A stretch of DNA of 64,000 nt from Flaccisagitta enflata (Eukaryota > Chaetognatha > Sagittoidea > Aphragmophora). The stretch spans positions 17,546,001 through 17,610,000 of the forward strand of contig OZ231128.1 in assembly GCA_965153355.1 (NCBI GenBank), in the 5' to 3' direction. The position numbers were made by a program, and so were the translations under genes. Numbering within the stretch: position 1 is the stretch's first letter; each line of letters starts with the position of its first letter. Below the pieces are notes generated by a model. The model saw only the letters and a program-made list of their open reading frames with translations. It did not search any database and was not told where the DNA came from. Of the stretch, positions 40,221 to 52,149 are shown one piece after another.

Positions 40221-40669
40221 CTGGAGAGATGAGAGGGGGAGCCACGCAGTGCGCCAGATTTGATTATGAATTACGCATTGATGGTGCAAAGTGAGTATTT
40301 GAATGTTGTGTTTTGTTACTTGTTATCGAGTTTATTTGAATATTTTTATCTAATATTGTTTTTCTAATCTAGTATTTTGACTCTTTAAATAATCATCTAA
40401 AATCTTTATCTCATCATTACTTTTTTTAGAAATGTATATTCATGGGAAATTCAAAATATTGTTTGTTTTTTTCTCGAACTGGTAAGATATTGAAAATACT
40501 TTTGCCAAAACGTGGCATTTGTAGAGTTTTTCCTTGAGATTAACCGTCTCATGTTTTTTTTTTTTTTTTAATTACAAACACCACCAGTTATTGACATGGG
40601 TCACTTGACTGGTCAACTTAAGGCTAAAATGAAAAAGAATTGTATTTGTAAGATTCAAAGCTGGCGCAC

Positions 40670-40944
40670 CGCGTGTGGTTCCGCCAGTAAAAAAAGGCGG
40701 CAGCGTCGGAAATGTAGGCGGCGTTGTTTCGCCTCCATTTGATCCGGGAGTTGACCAACCATTTGATCCCGGCGGCGTCGGCGTCGGCGGCTGAAACGTG
40801 GTCGTAATCCGGACGCAGTCGCCGCAGCATTTTCCGGCGGCCGGCGGCTTCAACTCGAAATCCGGCGGGCAGGAGCCGAAAATGTCCGTGTAACAATCCA
40901 CGTAAATCGTGTGACAAGTGCCAGAGTATCGATCGTATTGAGTA
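40670..40944 (-). CDS. VWC-like repeat protein exon (second half of a domain)
   Basis: Entered at TTCAAAG|T (phase 2) and left at CGCG|GTGCGC (phase 1; a weak but GT donor). It encodes TQYDRYSGTCHTIYVDCY, FGSCPPDF, GKCCGDCV, the second half of an eight-cysteine repeat whose first half is in the 42069-42123 exon, then a Pro/Thr/Gly linker (FQPPTPTPPGSNGWSTPG). The frame meets the 40220 exon at R-APTF. The donor choice is the least certain part. Confidence 0.7.
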
Positions 40945-42068
40945 CTTTGAATGTCATTGTTTTTTTCGAATGAGATCCGTTACCGTTTGTATTATCAATT
41001 TGTTTTTTTTTTTATATTGTTTTTTTTTTGCAAAGGGAAGTTTGACGTAAAGATGTGAAGTGAGGAGAGAAGAGGGAGGATTTTTGATTCATTACATGTT
41101 TTGCAATTGTTGTGCTTCTTTTTTGCATTTCTATAATTCTACTGGAGTTGATGCTTTGCTATCAGTTGAGAGGGTAAGCGATAGGCAATGGAGGCTACAG
41201 GGTCATCAAACCGAAATTGTAAAAAAGGAAAAAAATAGATAAAAAACCTCACCTTAACAAAATTATATCTATATTCATGTAGTTGTATTTACATGTGTCT
41301 ATTTTCACATTTTTAGGTCGCTATAATAAAGATATTGATGGAATATTTTTATCATTTCGGTTTGAAGACCCTGTCGGTTCTTTGATATACATCTTACGGA
41401 ATATGTTTTTTGCATAAACTGGTGCATTTATTGCGAATTTAGTTAAATCTAATACATTTGACAGCGTTGTTTTATTATTCATTTAGCATGTAACTTTTTC
41501 TGTTTCTTGGAGGTGCTTCTCGGCTACTGCTAACTCTAAACGGCGTAGAAATAAAATGTACACATAGATTCAATGAATTGTATTTCGGTAAAGAATATAA
41601 AAGTACCCAAGCTCTCAATCAATCGATCAATTAGCAACGTTGGAAATTGATGACAACTGAGCTTCTCGTTAAAAGGTAGCGTTTTTTGTTTTGGTAAACA
41701 CGAACAGAGAGAAGGAAAAATGACATGCGTATTTTTGTATCAGAATTCTAAAGCTAAACCCGAAAATATTTGTTCTTTTTTGTTCCATTCGGGATAACGA
41801 AGGAACCAAAAAAACAATGCTGAGATACTTTTATCACGTAATTGTCTTTGGTTTCTTCGCTCATTATCGATCAAAGAAAACAAATGCAAATTTTCTATGA
41901 TCAAACAAATGGAACAGCAAACACTTTTCAATTCTACATGCTTTAGAATTATATGTGTTCGCCAATTTCGAATTCTAACAGTAATGTGGCATCTTACTGG
42001 ACTTTTCTATGGCAAAAAAAACAAAAAAACAAAACAAACAAAACAAAACAAAACGTAGTAAGACTCAC

Positions 42069-42123
42069 GGGTTGCAAGGGGTGGACTGTCGTTCACACTC
42101 TAATGCAGGATTGGTGGTCACTT
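42069..42123 (-). CDS. VWC-like repeat protein mini-exon
   Basis: A 55-nt exon between CTACATTCAG and CC|GTGAGT (phase 1 in, 2 out). It codes for EVTTNPALECERQSTPCNP, the first half (ECxxx...PC) of the domain that is completed in the 40944 exon. Phases fit both neighbours and the cysteine pattern is completed exactly, which is the support for such a short exon. Confidence 0.75.
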
Positions 42124-42299
42124 CTGAATGTAGCAAAAGTATATACAAATAGATGTACGATATTCGCTTAATCCATGATACAAAATTGGTGCATGCGCGT
42201 GTACATGCGCATGTAGAAGCGCGTGTACATGCGCGTGTTCTTCATTTCTGAGTTGGATTTCCATTTTGTATCCATCTTTTCTTTCATTCTTTCTTTCCA

Positions 42300-42653
<354 letters not shown>

Positions 42654-42677
42654 GACGGCTCGCTCTAGTTAACTTAC

Positions 42678-42793
42678 CAGCAGGCGTTGGGAATGGAGTG
42701 ACATTAGCAGGTTCGCAGTTGCAGCATACATTTCTTGTTGGTTTGTGAATGAATCCAGGATTGCAAACGCAAGCGACCATCGCTACGGCACAC
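42678..42793 (-). CDS. VWC-like repeat protein exon (second half of a domain)
   Basis: Entered at GTTATTTCAG|G (phase 2), left at GCTG|GTAAGT (phase 1). It encodes CAVAMVACVCNPGF and NVCCNCEP, the C-terminal half of the first visible eight-cysteine repeat, then a linker ending TPFPTPA. It completes DPCARPSW of the 43476-43717 exon. Confidence 0.87.
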
Positions 42794-42796
42794 CTG

Positions 42797-42816
42797 AAAT
42801 AACGAGGAAAATATTT

Positions 42817-42910
<94 letters not shown>

Positions 42911-43103
42911 CGTCGTTGTCGTTGTCGTTGCTGTTGTTGTTGTTGTTCGTCATCTTTTTCGTTAATACCTTTTTCTTCTTCTTCTTCTTCTTCTTCTTCT
43001 TCTTCTTCTTCTTCTTCTTCTTCTTCTTCTTCTTCTTCTTCTTCTTCATCATGATCTCCACTATTATCATCATCATCACCATTCATCATTATCATCACCA
43101 TTT

Positions 43104-43173
<70 letters not shown>

Positions 43174-43210
43174 CCACAATTCATCATCATCACCCTCATC
43201 ATCATCACAA

Positions 43211-43253
<43 letters not shown>

Positions 43254-43267
43254 CCATCATTATCATT

Positions 43268-43317
<50 letters not shown>

Positions 43318-43379
43318 AACAATTCATCATCACCATTATCATCATCATCATCATCATCATCATTATCATCATCACAATT

Positions 43380-43415
<36 letters not shown>

Positions 43416-43475
43416 TATCATCATCATCATCATTACTATCATCATCATCATCATCATCATCATCAACCTCCATAC
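42797..43475 (-). repeat. intron built of triplet microsatellites
   Basis: Nearly the whole intron consists of (TTG)n (42816-42935), (TTC)n (42971-43048) and (TCA)n (43040-43465) on plus, that is AAC, GAA and TGA repeats on the sense strand of the VWC-like gene. Long single-residue open frames here are artefacts. Confidence 0.95.
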
Positions 43476-43717
43476 CTTCCAGGGGCAGGGAACGGCATCC
43501 ATGATGGTCTTGCGCATGGATCTCTCTGTTTCAGCGCCATGCAGTCTGCTTCCGTTCTGGCGCCGAGAGGATTCACGCCACCCAACAAAGGTGGCGTCGG
43601 CATCGCGGCGCCAACTCCGCCATTACCGACAACGCCATTGTTATTGTTATTGTTGTTATTGTTGTTGTTACTGTTGCTGTCCAACATCGAACTGCATCTC
43701 ATTTGGTCCTCGACGAG
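43476..43717 (-). CDS. VWC-like repeat protein, first visible exon
   Basis: Entered at CTTTTCAATCAG|CTC (phase 0) after a C-rich tract, left at GGAAG|GTATGG (phase 2). It encodes LVEDQMRCSSMLDS, an Asn run, a Gly/Ala/Pro linker, then ARTEADCMALKQRDPCARPSW, the first half of an eight-cysteine repeat. A signal-peptide exon must lie further upstream; I did not find it. It starts only about 220 bp after the last exon of the cystatin gene on the same strand, leaving little space for a promoter, so exon skipping or read-through between the two genes should be considered. Confidence 0.75.
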
Positions 43718-43937
43718 CTGATTGAAAAGGCGAAAGATGAACCGTTGGGGATCGTGGAGTTTGGGGGGTGGGGGGGGGCGGGGGAAAGGGTCGTGGAGTT
43801 GGGGGGGGGGGAGAGGAGGATAGTGGAGGTTGGGGGAGGATCTCACATGAATCGAATAAGAACACGCATGATTATTATGAATGGGTCAATGATCATGAAG
43901 CGTCAGGGGCGAAGGGGAGTGAGATTTTTTACTACTG

Positions 43938-43976
43938 CTACCCTCTATTCTTTGTCCGACAAATGAAGTGTCCCAA
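43938..43976 (-). CDS. cystatin gene, last exon
   Basis: A 13-codon terminal exon: AAATTTTTAG|TTG in, TAG stop at 43938-43940. It encodes LGHFICRTKNRG, matching the LxxFxC end of a cystatin domain and corresponding to PKLTKLFC of the first domain. It completes the second cystatin domain begun at 48750 and 48336, phase 0 to phase 0. It is short, but the position, phase and expected final cysteine agree. Confidence 0.65.
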   Translation of the reverse strand: MGHFICRTKNRG

Positions 43977-44948
43977 CTAAAAATTTAAAAAACAATGATT
44001 ACTGCCATTGTTCTACATCAAACAACTTAGTTTTGCTTTCTCTTTTTTCTCTCTTTTTTTTCTACATATTTCTTCAATTTTTTTCCCCTTCAATTTTCTT
44101 TTTTTTTTTAGAATAAATTAATGACCAACAACTTTGGTGTCCAAACAAAAGATACTGTCATGGCCGTAAAGTAGTGGCAGTACCTTCCCCTACGCCCCTT
44201 GGAAGCGTCACTTCATTTATTGAATTGATGTTAGTCAGTGATTCATATCGAATCTTTTTTGGATTTGTCCATTAATTTGTAGTCCCTTTCATCATTCAGG
44301 AAGGAGCGCGTTTCTAGACACAGACAATTGGGCCACTCGGTCGCTTGCTACGTTCATTCGCTCGCGCCGCTCACTCGTTCGCAGTACTAAGCTACGCTAC
44401 GCTCGCTTCTCCTGCTCGCTCCATTCACGGGCTCGCTCACTCACTTTGCTTACTCCCCTGTGGAAAGGTTGAAATTCATAAATATGTGTGTACGCTGTAA
44501 ATAAAGGGGTCCAGAAAAGACCAAACCATAGAAATCAGTAATTAAAACGGCCTCACTATCCCCGTTTTTCGTGCTGAAGCCAATGGTCACGGTCCCGAGA
44601 CCGTCGAATGACCGGGCACCCCACCACCATGGCCCTGAATTGGCATAACTACATTTTTTATATATTTTTGCTATGTTTTGGTAGTAAACTGGAGTTTGTT
44701 TTATCTGAATTACATAAAATCCATTCAGAACACTCAAGGCTGGTCATATGAGCTTATCATTACTGTCCTAGAACTAATGATGACCATTTGTACTCCATAT
44801 CCCACTTTGATAGGACCATGGGGCCCTGTATCGAGCATTTTTTGCAATTATGCGGCTACTGAAATAGTCCCTGCAGAATTGATGTTTTCACTACAGCTGT
44901 GGTTGTCCTTTTGCTGTTCTTGTTGATACAGTATTTGCTCCCATTTAA

Positions 44949-45395
<447 letters not shown>

Positions 45396-45539
45396 ATTAA
45401 TGTTGGTCTTTAACACAATTAAAAAACGACTTACAGGTAATGGCCTTGTTTTTTTTTCTTCTCTGTTTTTGAGATACTACAGTAGAAATTTCATCAAACT
45501 GGCTTGACTTAAAGTATGGTTTTCAAACATTAGGCCCTC

Positions 45540-45737
45540 TAGTGTTTCTCTGCACGCAACTCTACAACCCGCTTTCTCCATCCGCCGGTTGGTCAGTTGG
45601 TCGGTCCCCATTTTATCTTATTTTAAGATTTTATTTCTTTGACGTCACTGCTCTTGTCTAAATGGTCTAGTGACCTCAAATATGGCCCCTGCCCATCCGC
45701 ACGTGACTTTGGTAGCCGTGTATCCAGCCTTGTTTTC
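45540..45737 (-). mobile_element. Helentron-like element, decayed right end
   Basis: Read on minus: left end CAAGGCTGGATACACGGC, left box GTCACGTGC, GGATGGGCAGG, core, remnant hairpin GTTGCGTGCAG. Confidence 0.6.
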
Positions 45738-45907
45738 CTACTCACTGATAATGGCCATTTGTCCAGCATTGTCAATCCCCATCTTACTTTCTGAGTTCTT
45801 TAAAAAGTTGCATCCTCCTCATGTTCAATAACTAATGGCTTCCATATCCACAGCCTTCAGTACTTGCTATGTCCACTGCACCCAGTTTCATTGCGGCTAA
45901 AGGAAGG

Positions 45908-46130
45908 TTTTTAGGTGCGCCATAGCACCTCTATAACTAGCTCTGTCTGTTGGTCGGTTGGTTGGTCATGCTTGAGTTGAAAATCTCTAAATAAAGCAAA
46001 AATCACTGGAAATGATTCAGAAATATGATATGATAAGGTTTTTTTGGTGCGCCATTGCACCTCTATAGGAGGCTCTGTGCGTCTGTCCATCTCCCCGTCG
46101 GTCATGCTCGAATGAAAAATTGCTAAAATT
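45908..46130 (-). mobile_element. two Helentron-like right ends (GGTGC hairpin)
   Basis: TTTTTAGGTGCGCCATAGCACC (shown in part) at 45911 and TTTTTTGGTGCGCCATTGCACC at 46042, each followed by TCTATA and a GTCGGTTGG-type core. Only the right ends are present. Confidence 0.55.
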
Positions 46131-46202
46131 GTTTGAGATCAATTGAAAGCTCATTTCGTTCATCATTACTGGTACTCGTCATTTCATCCACCTAAGTAAT
46201 CA

Positions 46203-46470
46203 GCTATGGTTAGGTCTGATAGAGCCGGGGATAGGTCTGATAGAGATGGTGATAGGTCTGATAGAGATGGTGATAGGTCGTATCGGTCTAATAGAGCTGG
46301 GGATAGAGCTCGGCATAGGTCTGATAAAGCTCAGGATAGGTCTGATAGACCTAGGGATAGTTCTGGTAGAGCTAGTGATAGGTCAGAGAGGTCTGATAGA
46401 GCTCAGTACAGGTCTGATGAGCTAGGGATAGGTCTGATCGAGCTAGGGATAGGTCTGATGGAGCTAGGGC
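46203..46470. repeat. minisatellite, GGTCTGATAGAGNTNGNGATA
   Basis: About 12 units of 21-27 bp. Related units occur at 59045-59085. Confidence 0.85.
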
Positions 46471-47155
46471 CCTATAGGGCCGATGACCTTTAAGATACAG
46501 GGGTGAATTTCTAGACGTCTCTCAGTCTGTCCTTCTATCCATGTATCCCATTTTGGCCATTGGGCTTCAAATCAGCTCTCTCAAGCCTTATTTTGGCCCT
46601 CTAAGCCCTCAAATTAGCTTTTACAGACCTCAACTAAGCTCTTAAGATCACAAATCTGCCCTCCAGGCCTCAAATCAGCTCTTCAGGCCTCAAACATGCC
46701 CTGTAGATCACAAGCCTGCCCCCCAGACCTCAAATCATCCCTCAAGATCAAAAATCTGCCCTCTACTATCTTGGAAAAAAGTTTATCGCATTGTTGAAGC
46801 AAGCTTATCTACTCTTAACATTTTTGCAGTTAAAAAAATATGGTTAGACTTAGAAAAATATGTTGAGTGGCATATGAAGGATTTTGTAAAGTATTTTCAA
46901 AATGTAACTATTTGCTTATTTTCATGATACTGCATAAACTATATGAACATTACCATAAGAAATGCGATAAACTTACCTCCAAGGTAGTAGGCCTTCAAAA
47001 ACCTCAATCAGTCTTCTTAGGCCTGATGTATTCACCCTTGTGTCTTACAGGACGTTGGCTCTTTAGGGCCCCTGCCCTGCTCTCACTGCACTCCACAACT
47101 TCATTTGATCATGCTAAGCAGGGCATCTGACCATGTGCGATCATCGGTTGACTAG
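46440..47155 (-). mobile_element. fold-back element with minisatellite core, copy C
   Basis: Left arm AGGGCCCTATAGGGCC + GATGACC + GGGGTGAATTTCTAGACGTC; right arm TTCACCCTTGTGTCTTACAGGACGTTGG and AGGGCCCCTGCCCTGC (both in part). The core has repeated GGCCTCAAATCAGCTCTTCA units; the outer end CATGGTCAGATGCCCTGC is read on minus. Confidence 0.7.
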
Positions 47156-47640
47156 TCAAAAAGCAATTAAGTAGAAAACAATAAACTCATGACTTTTAGT
47201 TTCAGCTAGTCTAGCAATTTGGGGTCCCTGAGGCAACCCTCGGTGGCCCGTATGGCCATAGGGGCTAATAACCTCTGTAACTGTTCATCCATATTACCTG
47301 AAATTTGAAAATTGCAAACATGACTAAAACTCATGGTATTGGTCTTTATGATATATTTCGGTTATTCTATGTCCCTTAGAGAGCCCCTTTTACAATCCTC
47401 AAGGGGCCCCTTCCATTTTGCTTTTCCATTTTTCACATACCATTATCAAATCTCTTTCAAACAAAACCAATTCCATGTCTTTCTTAAATCCATTTAGAAA
47501 TCAAAAAGAAGACAAGGTGTGCTGTAAAAAGATCGATTAAGGTGAATTTACCCAGATTGGCGATGTGCTCATTTGCATACTGCGGTCAACGACTGTTAAT
47601 TAGGACCCCTAAAATTCAATCTGAAATGATTTTTTCACAA
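47156..47640. other. no gene recognised
   Basis: Interior of the inverted-repeat element. AT-rich, nothing supportable seen. Confidence 0.4.
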
Positions 47641-48168
47641 CCCTTTGACTATGCGACATCAAAATCTACTTGGCAAGAATTCATTCAATGGAATTTTCTC
47701 ACTCCTCTGTAGCTACCAAGGCAGATCGCGACAATTGATGAGATTTTCACCATTTCATGCTCGATACGGGGCCCCAAATGGCTTAGGAAGCCTCAGTATT
47801 CATAATTATAGGTCATTAGGCAATGAGGAGTGTAAAGGAGGACAGGAATGATCATGTTTGAGTGGCTGAATCTTTGTATGAGAGATTTTACAGCTTTAAT
47901 ACCCTTAAACAGCCACCAAAATGGTGAAAATACGTCAAAATATGTAGTTATGCCATTTCAGGGCCGTGGTGGTGGGGTGCCCGTACATTTGACAGCCTCG
48001 GGACTGTCACCATTGGCTTCAGCACAAAAAATGGGGGTAGTGGGGTCGTTTTAATCAATGATTTCTACATGTTGGTCCTTTCTGGACCCCTTTAACGCTG
48101 TAAACGCGTTCAACGGGAACAAACGCGTTTTTCATCATCACTAGAAACACGCCCAAAAAGGACCCTAC

Positions 48169-48336
48169 CTTGATGGGAACCGGCATCCACGGCTGCATCC
48201 AAATTTTGACATTGACGCATTTCTCGTGCTTGTTTTCTGTTGGGTAACACGCGGCGCGTAGTTCAGCCCCCAACTCTTTGTTGCAAGATGTTGGCGCCAT
48301 CTCAACGTCGAAGTGGTACATGGAACCGGAAACAAC
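48169..48336 (-). CDS. cystatin domain 2 exon (QVVSG, PW)
   Basis: 56 codons exactly (TTTCTCAG|GTT in; ATCAAG|GTAGGG out; phase 0 both ends). Begins VVSGSMYHFDVEMAPTSC: with the Gln that closes the preceding exon this gives QVVSG, the central papain-binding loop of cystatins. ACYP, KCVNVKIW and MQPWMP follow, the last being the second binding loop (PW). Cysteines are placed as in type 2 cystatins. Predicted to inhibit papain-family cysteine proteases in a secreted setting. Confidence 0.92.
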
Positions 48337-48491
48337 CTGAGAAATGAATCAAGAAATAAATCAATACGTCAATCGATGAATTAATCAATGAATTAATTGA
48401 TAAATCCATCAATCAAACGGTTAAAGCCTTTTTCTCGAATTCCTGCTCACGCCGTAATGGCAACCTGACAAGTTAAGCAAACAACCTATCT

Positions 48492-48529
<38 letters not shown>

Positions 48530-48554
48530 TAATCATCCAACATTTTACATATTG

Positions 48555-48556
<2 letters not shown>

Positions 48557-48601
<45 letters not shown>
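48557..48601. repeat. (CA)n microsatellite
   Basis: About 44 bp of CA at the edge of the exon ending at 48614. Confidence 0.96.
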
Positions 48602-48613
48602 GCTGGCAGTTAC

Positions 48614-48750
48614 TTGGTGTTTAGCCCTGGTGACGGCGACTATTTTCCAAATGAACGGCGAATTTCTCCTGAGATTGAGTCTTTCAGCGGCGAAATTTAA
48701 CGCCTTTTTCACGTTTTCTTCCTCCATGTTGGTGATATCGCTCAAACCAC
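48614..48750 (-). CDS. cystatin domain 2 exon (N-terminal half)
   Basis: Entered at CCTAAAAAG|GT in phase 1, left at CACCAA|GTAACT in phase 0. It encodes GGLSDITNMEEENVKKALNF..., the N-terminal Gly-Gly that inserts into the protease cleft, and the long alpha helix of the cystatin fold, ending KHQ. The closing Gln forms QVVSG with the next exon. All three inhibitory elements of domain 2 are thus intact. Confidence 0.9.
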
Positions 48751-48777
48751 CTTTTTAGGGAGGAGAAGGTGGTACAA

Positions 48778-49665
48778 GCGAAACAGAGGAGGGAGAAAGA
48801 GGGTGTAGGAGAAAATGTGCAAGGTGGAGAAGTGGTAGGAGAAGGAAAGGAGCGAGGAGGTTCAAGTGTGGTAAAAGAAAGAGAGGGGGGGTAAGGGAGT
48901 GTAGGAGGAAGTGTGTGAGGAGGAGCAGTGGTAGGAGAAGGAAAGGAGGGAGGAGGAGCAAGTGTGGTAAAAGAAAGAGAAGGGGGGGGAAGGGAGTGTA
49001 GGAGGAAGTGTGTGAGGAGGAGCAGTGGTAGGAGAATGAAAGGAGGGAGGAGGAGCAAGTGTGGTAAAAGAAAGAGAAGGGGGGTAAGGGAGTCTAGGAG
49101 GAAGTGTGTGAGGAGGAGAAGTGGTAGGAGAAGGAAAGGAGGGAGGAGGAGCTAGTGTGGTAAAAGAAAGAGAGGGGGGGTAAGGGAGTGTAGGAGGAAG
49201 TGTGTGAGGAGGAGAAGTGGTAGGAGAAGGAAAGGAGGGAGGAGGAGCAAGTGTGGTAAAAGAAAGAGAGGGGGGGTAAGGGAGTGTAGGAGGAAGTGTG
49301 TGAGGAGGAGAAGTGGTAGGAGAAGGAAAGGAGGGAGGAGGAGCAAGTGTGGTAAAAGAAAGAGAAGGGGGGGTAAGGGAGTGTAGGAGGAAGTGTGTGA
49401 GGAGGAGAAGTGGTAGGAGAAGGAAAGGAGGGAGGAGGAGCAAGTGTGGTAAAAGAAAGAGAGTGGGGGGGTAAGAGAGTGTAGGAGAAAGTGTGTGAGG
49501 AGGAGCAGTGGTAGGAGAAGGAAAGGAGGGAGGAGAAGCAAGTGTGATAAAAGAAAGAGAGTGGGGGGTAAGGGAGTGTAGGAGAAAGTGTGTTAGGAGA
49601 AGCAGTGGTAGGAGAATGAAGGGAGGGAGGAGGAGCAGGTGTGATAAAAGAAAGAAAGTGAGTGG
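48778..49665 (-). repeat. ~95-bp purine-rich minisatellite in cystatin intron
   Basis: Eight to nine tandem units with AGGAGGAGCAAGTGTGGTAA, AGAAAGAGAGGGGGGGTAAG and GGAGTGTAGGAGGAAGTGTG segments. The plus strand is almost entirely purine plus T, so the minus (sense) strand is pyrimidine-rich. Pro/Ser/Leu-rich open frames across it (PPSLSFTTLAPPPSF) repeat in phase because the unit keeps frame; I do not call them genes since they lie inside a well-supported intron. Confidence 0.9.
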
Positions 49666-49952
49666 GGAAGAGGCGTTAGGAAGAAATGTGCGAGAGACCC
49701 ATGATAAGGCAGGGCAAGAAATGGAGGTAGTCGAGAAAGGGTCAAAATACGAAACAGAGGATCGGTGACATATAACTGACGGAAATTAAAAGGAGGGGTA
49801 AATTAGGATGGTACGAAAAGAAAATATGTAGTAATTGTGCTATATTATTTATATTAATCATGATATGAATCAAAAGATCAGTTGCTCTCCTCGATTGCAA
49901 ATGATTTTAATCTATTTTCTTCGATCCCTCAATTCCCTCATCTTTCACTTAC

Positions 49953-50022
49953 CGGCTAACATGGGAAAACCAGACTCGACTTTTGCGCGACGAACGCAAA
50001 ACAACTTCGTCAATTTTGGCAT
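49953..50022 (-). CDS. cystatin domain 1 last exon / linker to domain 2
   Basis: A 70-nt exon (TTTCTTCCAG|ATG in, phase 0; GCCG|GTAAGT out, phase 1). It encodes MPKLTKLFCVRR, the LxxFxC closing strand of the first cystatin domain, then AKVESGFPMLAG, a linker that joins in frame to GGLSD of domain 2. Confidence 0.85.
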
Positions 50023-50239
50023 CTGGAAGAAAAATAGGGTTAGAAATAAGCCAAATACACGTTCATATTTTGTAAACCTTCTACGATGCAAAAAATTTTC
50101 CCATTAGGTTTCCCACACTGATGCTACAGGCCTGGCGATTCTAGATCAGCAAGCAGCGCCGCCTCTCAACAAGGAACGAAAGATTGCAGGTGCAGAGTGC
50201 AGGGGACGAAAGATATGGGCAGGTCGAGGAAGAAGAAGA

Positions 50240-50450
50240 ACAAGGCCGGATACACGGCTACCCCAGTCGCGTGCGGGTAGGCAGGGGCCATAATTGAGGT
50301 CAGCGGAGCATTTGGGCAGGAGCAGTAAGGCCAAAAACCCCATTAACGCCGAGAAAGTAAAGTGTGACGGACGGATGGACGGACGGACGGACGGACGGTC
50401 GGACGGACGGACCGACAAAGCGGGGTGTAGAGTCGCGTAGCACGCGACTA
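50240..50450 (+). mobile_element. Helentron-like element (GTCGCGTGC type), complete
   Basis: Best preserved copy. Left end ACAAGGCCGGATACACGGC, left box GTCGCGTGC, GGGTAGGCAGG, (ACGG)n near 50367-50412, GTAGA, terminal hairpin GTCGCGTAGCACGCGAC, then TAG. The left box complements the distal hairpin arm GCACGCGAC over nine bases. It lies in a cystatin intron. Confidence 0.85.
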
Positions 50451-51023
50451 GAAAGGAGGAGGAGAGGAAGCAGAAAAAGAAGATGAAGTAGAAGAAGAAG
50501 AAGAAGAAGAAGGGGAGGAAAAAAGTGACGGGAGAAATAGCGGGAAATCAAAAGACATTTGAAGTCAGAAATGATATCATTTGCATATTGCAGATTGTAG
50601 ATGACTAGTCCATTGTCATTTCGTTGATTAGGAATACTGTCAATTAGAGTTGAAACTGTAACCTTAACTAATTTCATTTTATCGTGAATGTAAAAAGAAA
50701 ACCTTCTGCGCATGTAAAAGCTATCCATATTATCATGTGGTTCATATAGCCTTCCGTAAGTAAGATTTATATTGATGAATAAGAATGTGAAAAAACGATA
50801 ATTGGCGTAATAATTCTCCGCACACCATTTGAATTGTGAACAACCGCCACTGTGCTTGTTAATGGGTTCCGAATTCCGAGTCGGACAAGAGTCGACGGGA
50901 AACTCGGTCCAGATTTTAAAGTCAAATTGGGTACCTTTTTATGACTTCTCACAAGAACGTTCGTTTAAATGTGGTATGTGTTTTGTTAAAATTCCTGCAT
51001 TGAAACACTGAAGTCTTATCTCT

Positions 51024-51197
51024 GTCGACCAACACTTTAAGTCTTACCTCTCCAGACCAAGGTTGTGACCGTACTGTTGCTTTACAGTCTTCTTCATCAC
51101 CACCACTGCTGTCGACCAACACTTGAAGTCTTACCTCTCTAGACCAAGGTTGTGACCAGACTGTTGCTTTACAGTCTTCTACATCACCACCACTGCT
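51024..51197 (-). repeat. 87-bp tandem duplication of exon 3' part and donor
   Basis: 51024-51110 and 51111-51197 are near-identical. The unit includes the last 63 nt of the cystatin exon 51135-51239, its 5' splice site and 24 nt of intron. The downstream copy keeps a donor but has no acceptor, so it is probably not spliced as an exon, though it offers an alternative 5' splice site. Confidence 0.85.
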
Positions 51198-51239
51198 GAG
51201 AGTCAGGTTCTTGAAGGAAACGGTGAGACCAGCCACAAC
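51135..51239 (-). CDS. cystatin domain 1 exon (QVVAG, PW)
   Basis: 35 codons exactly (CATCTCAG|GTT in; GAGAG|GTAAGA out; phase 0). Encodes VVAGLTVSFKNLTLSSGG, EDCKATVWSQPWSRE: the QVVAG loop (Gln from the preceding exon) and the QPW loop. The domain is shorter between them than in domain 2 and has one cysteine here, which could pair with the Cys of the 49953-50022 exon. Confidence 0.9.
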
Positions 51240-51572
51240 CTGAGATGAATTGTTGGCTTATAGACTGTCGCTCTGTCTTTCCTTATCTGTGTGTCCGTGA
51301 GTGTGTCTTTATGTCTGTTTGTTTGTCTGTCTCTCTGTTTTTTTTCAATATCTTAAAGCCAAGACCACAGACAAGAGATGTACTTACTGAGGGCTCATTA
51401 ACGCTTTGTTGCCAATTGGCACACTTACTGAGCTTACTCGCTTTTCTAACTCTCTCCAGACTCCACTGGATTTATTCCAAAGCAGGAAAAGGTACAAATT
51501 TACATTTGCATCAGTTTGTTTTTCTGTCTGGCAGACAGTGTGTGTCTGTATGTATATCTGTCTGTTCATCCA

Positions 51573-51747
<175 letters not shown>

Positions 51748-51749
51748 AC

Positions 51750-51883
51750 CTGTTGTTGCACGGGTCCTACATTAATAATGTTTGGTTGCATATTGAGATT
51801 TCTCCTTCTTTTGAGGGTTTCCACGATAAAATTGGCCATTCTTGTTGCTAATGGGTCACTCGAAGATAATGTCATCGTCCCAC
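51750..51883 (-). CDS. cystatin domain 1 exon (N-terminal half)
   Basis: First visible exon of the two-domain cystatin gene, entered at TTTTTAAG|GT (phase 1) and left at CAACAG|GTGAGA (phase 0). It encodes GGTMTLSSSDPLATRMANFIVETL..., the N-terminal Gly-Gly and long helix, ending VQQQ, whose last Gln completes QVVAG. Together with the exons at 51239, 50022, 48750, 48336 and 43976 it gives two tandem cystatin domains. Phase 1 entry means a further exon upstream, with a signal peptide or another domain, which I did not find in the remaining 12 kb. Confidence 0.88.
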
Positions 51884-51991
51884 CTTAAAAAAAGATTGAG
51901 ATTTGTAAATAAATGGATGGCAAAAGGACTGAAATATGTAGGTTATAATATTCAGAGTTTTTTTTGCCTCCACGGCATAATTTTCATTTCG

Positions 51992-51992
<1 letters not shown>

Positions 51993-52086
<94 letters not shown>
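51993..52086. repeat. (TTG)n microsatellite
   Basis: About 93 bp. Confidence 0.97.
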
Positions 52087-52087
<1 letters not shown>

Positions 52088-52149
52088 TCATTTCGTATTA
52101 AGGGACGTTGTGTGGAAAAAGGCGGCGATTCGACTCATGCCTTCAAAAT

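Noticed and set aside
44320-44440. GC-rich CGCTCGCTCACTCG-type stretch as a possible promoter or RNA gene
   Set aside because: Looks like a degenerate tetranucleotide repeat; no core promoter element or fold that I can defend.
48684-49541. Pro/Ser/Leu-rich repeated frames, up to 193 codons, resembling a mucin-like protein
   Set aside because: The repeat unit keeps phase, but the tract lies in an intron bounded by well-supported cystatin exons at 48750 and 49953, and no flanking splice sites fit.
48778-49665. Array with regular units, considered as CRISPR
   Set aside because: The whole unit repeats without unique spacers and the context is a eukaryotic intron; it is a minisatellite.
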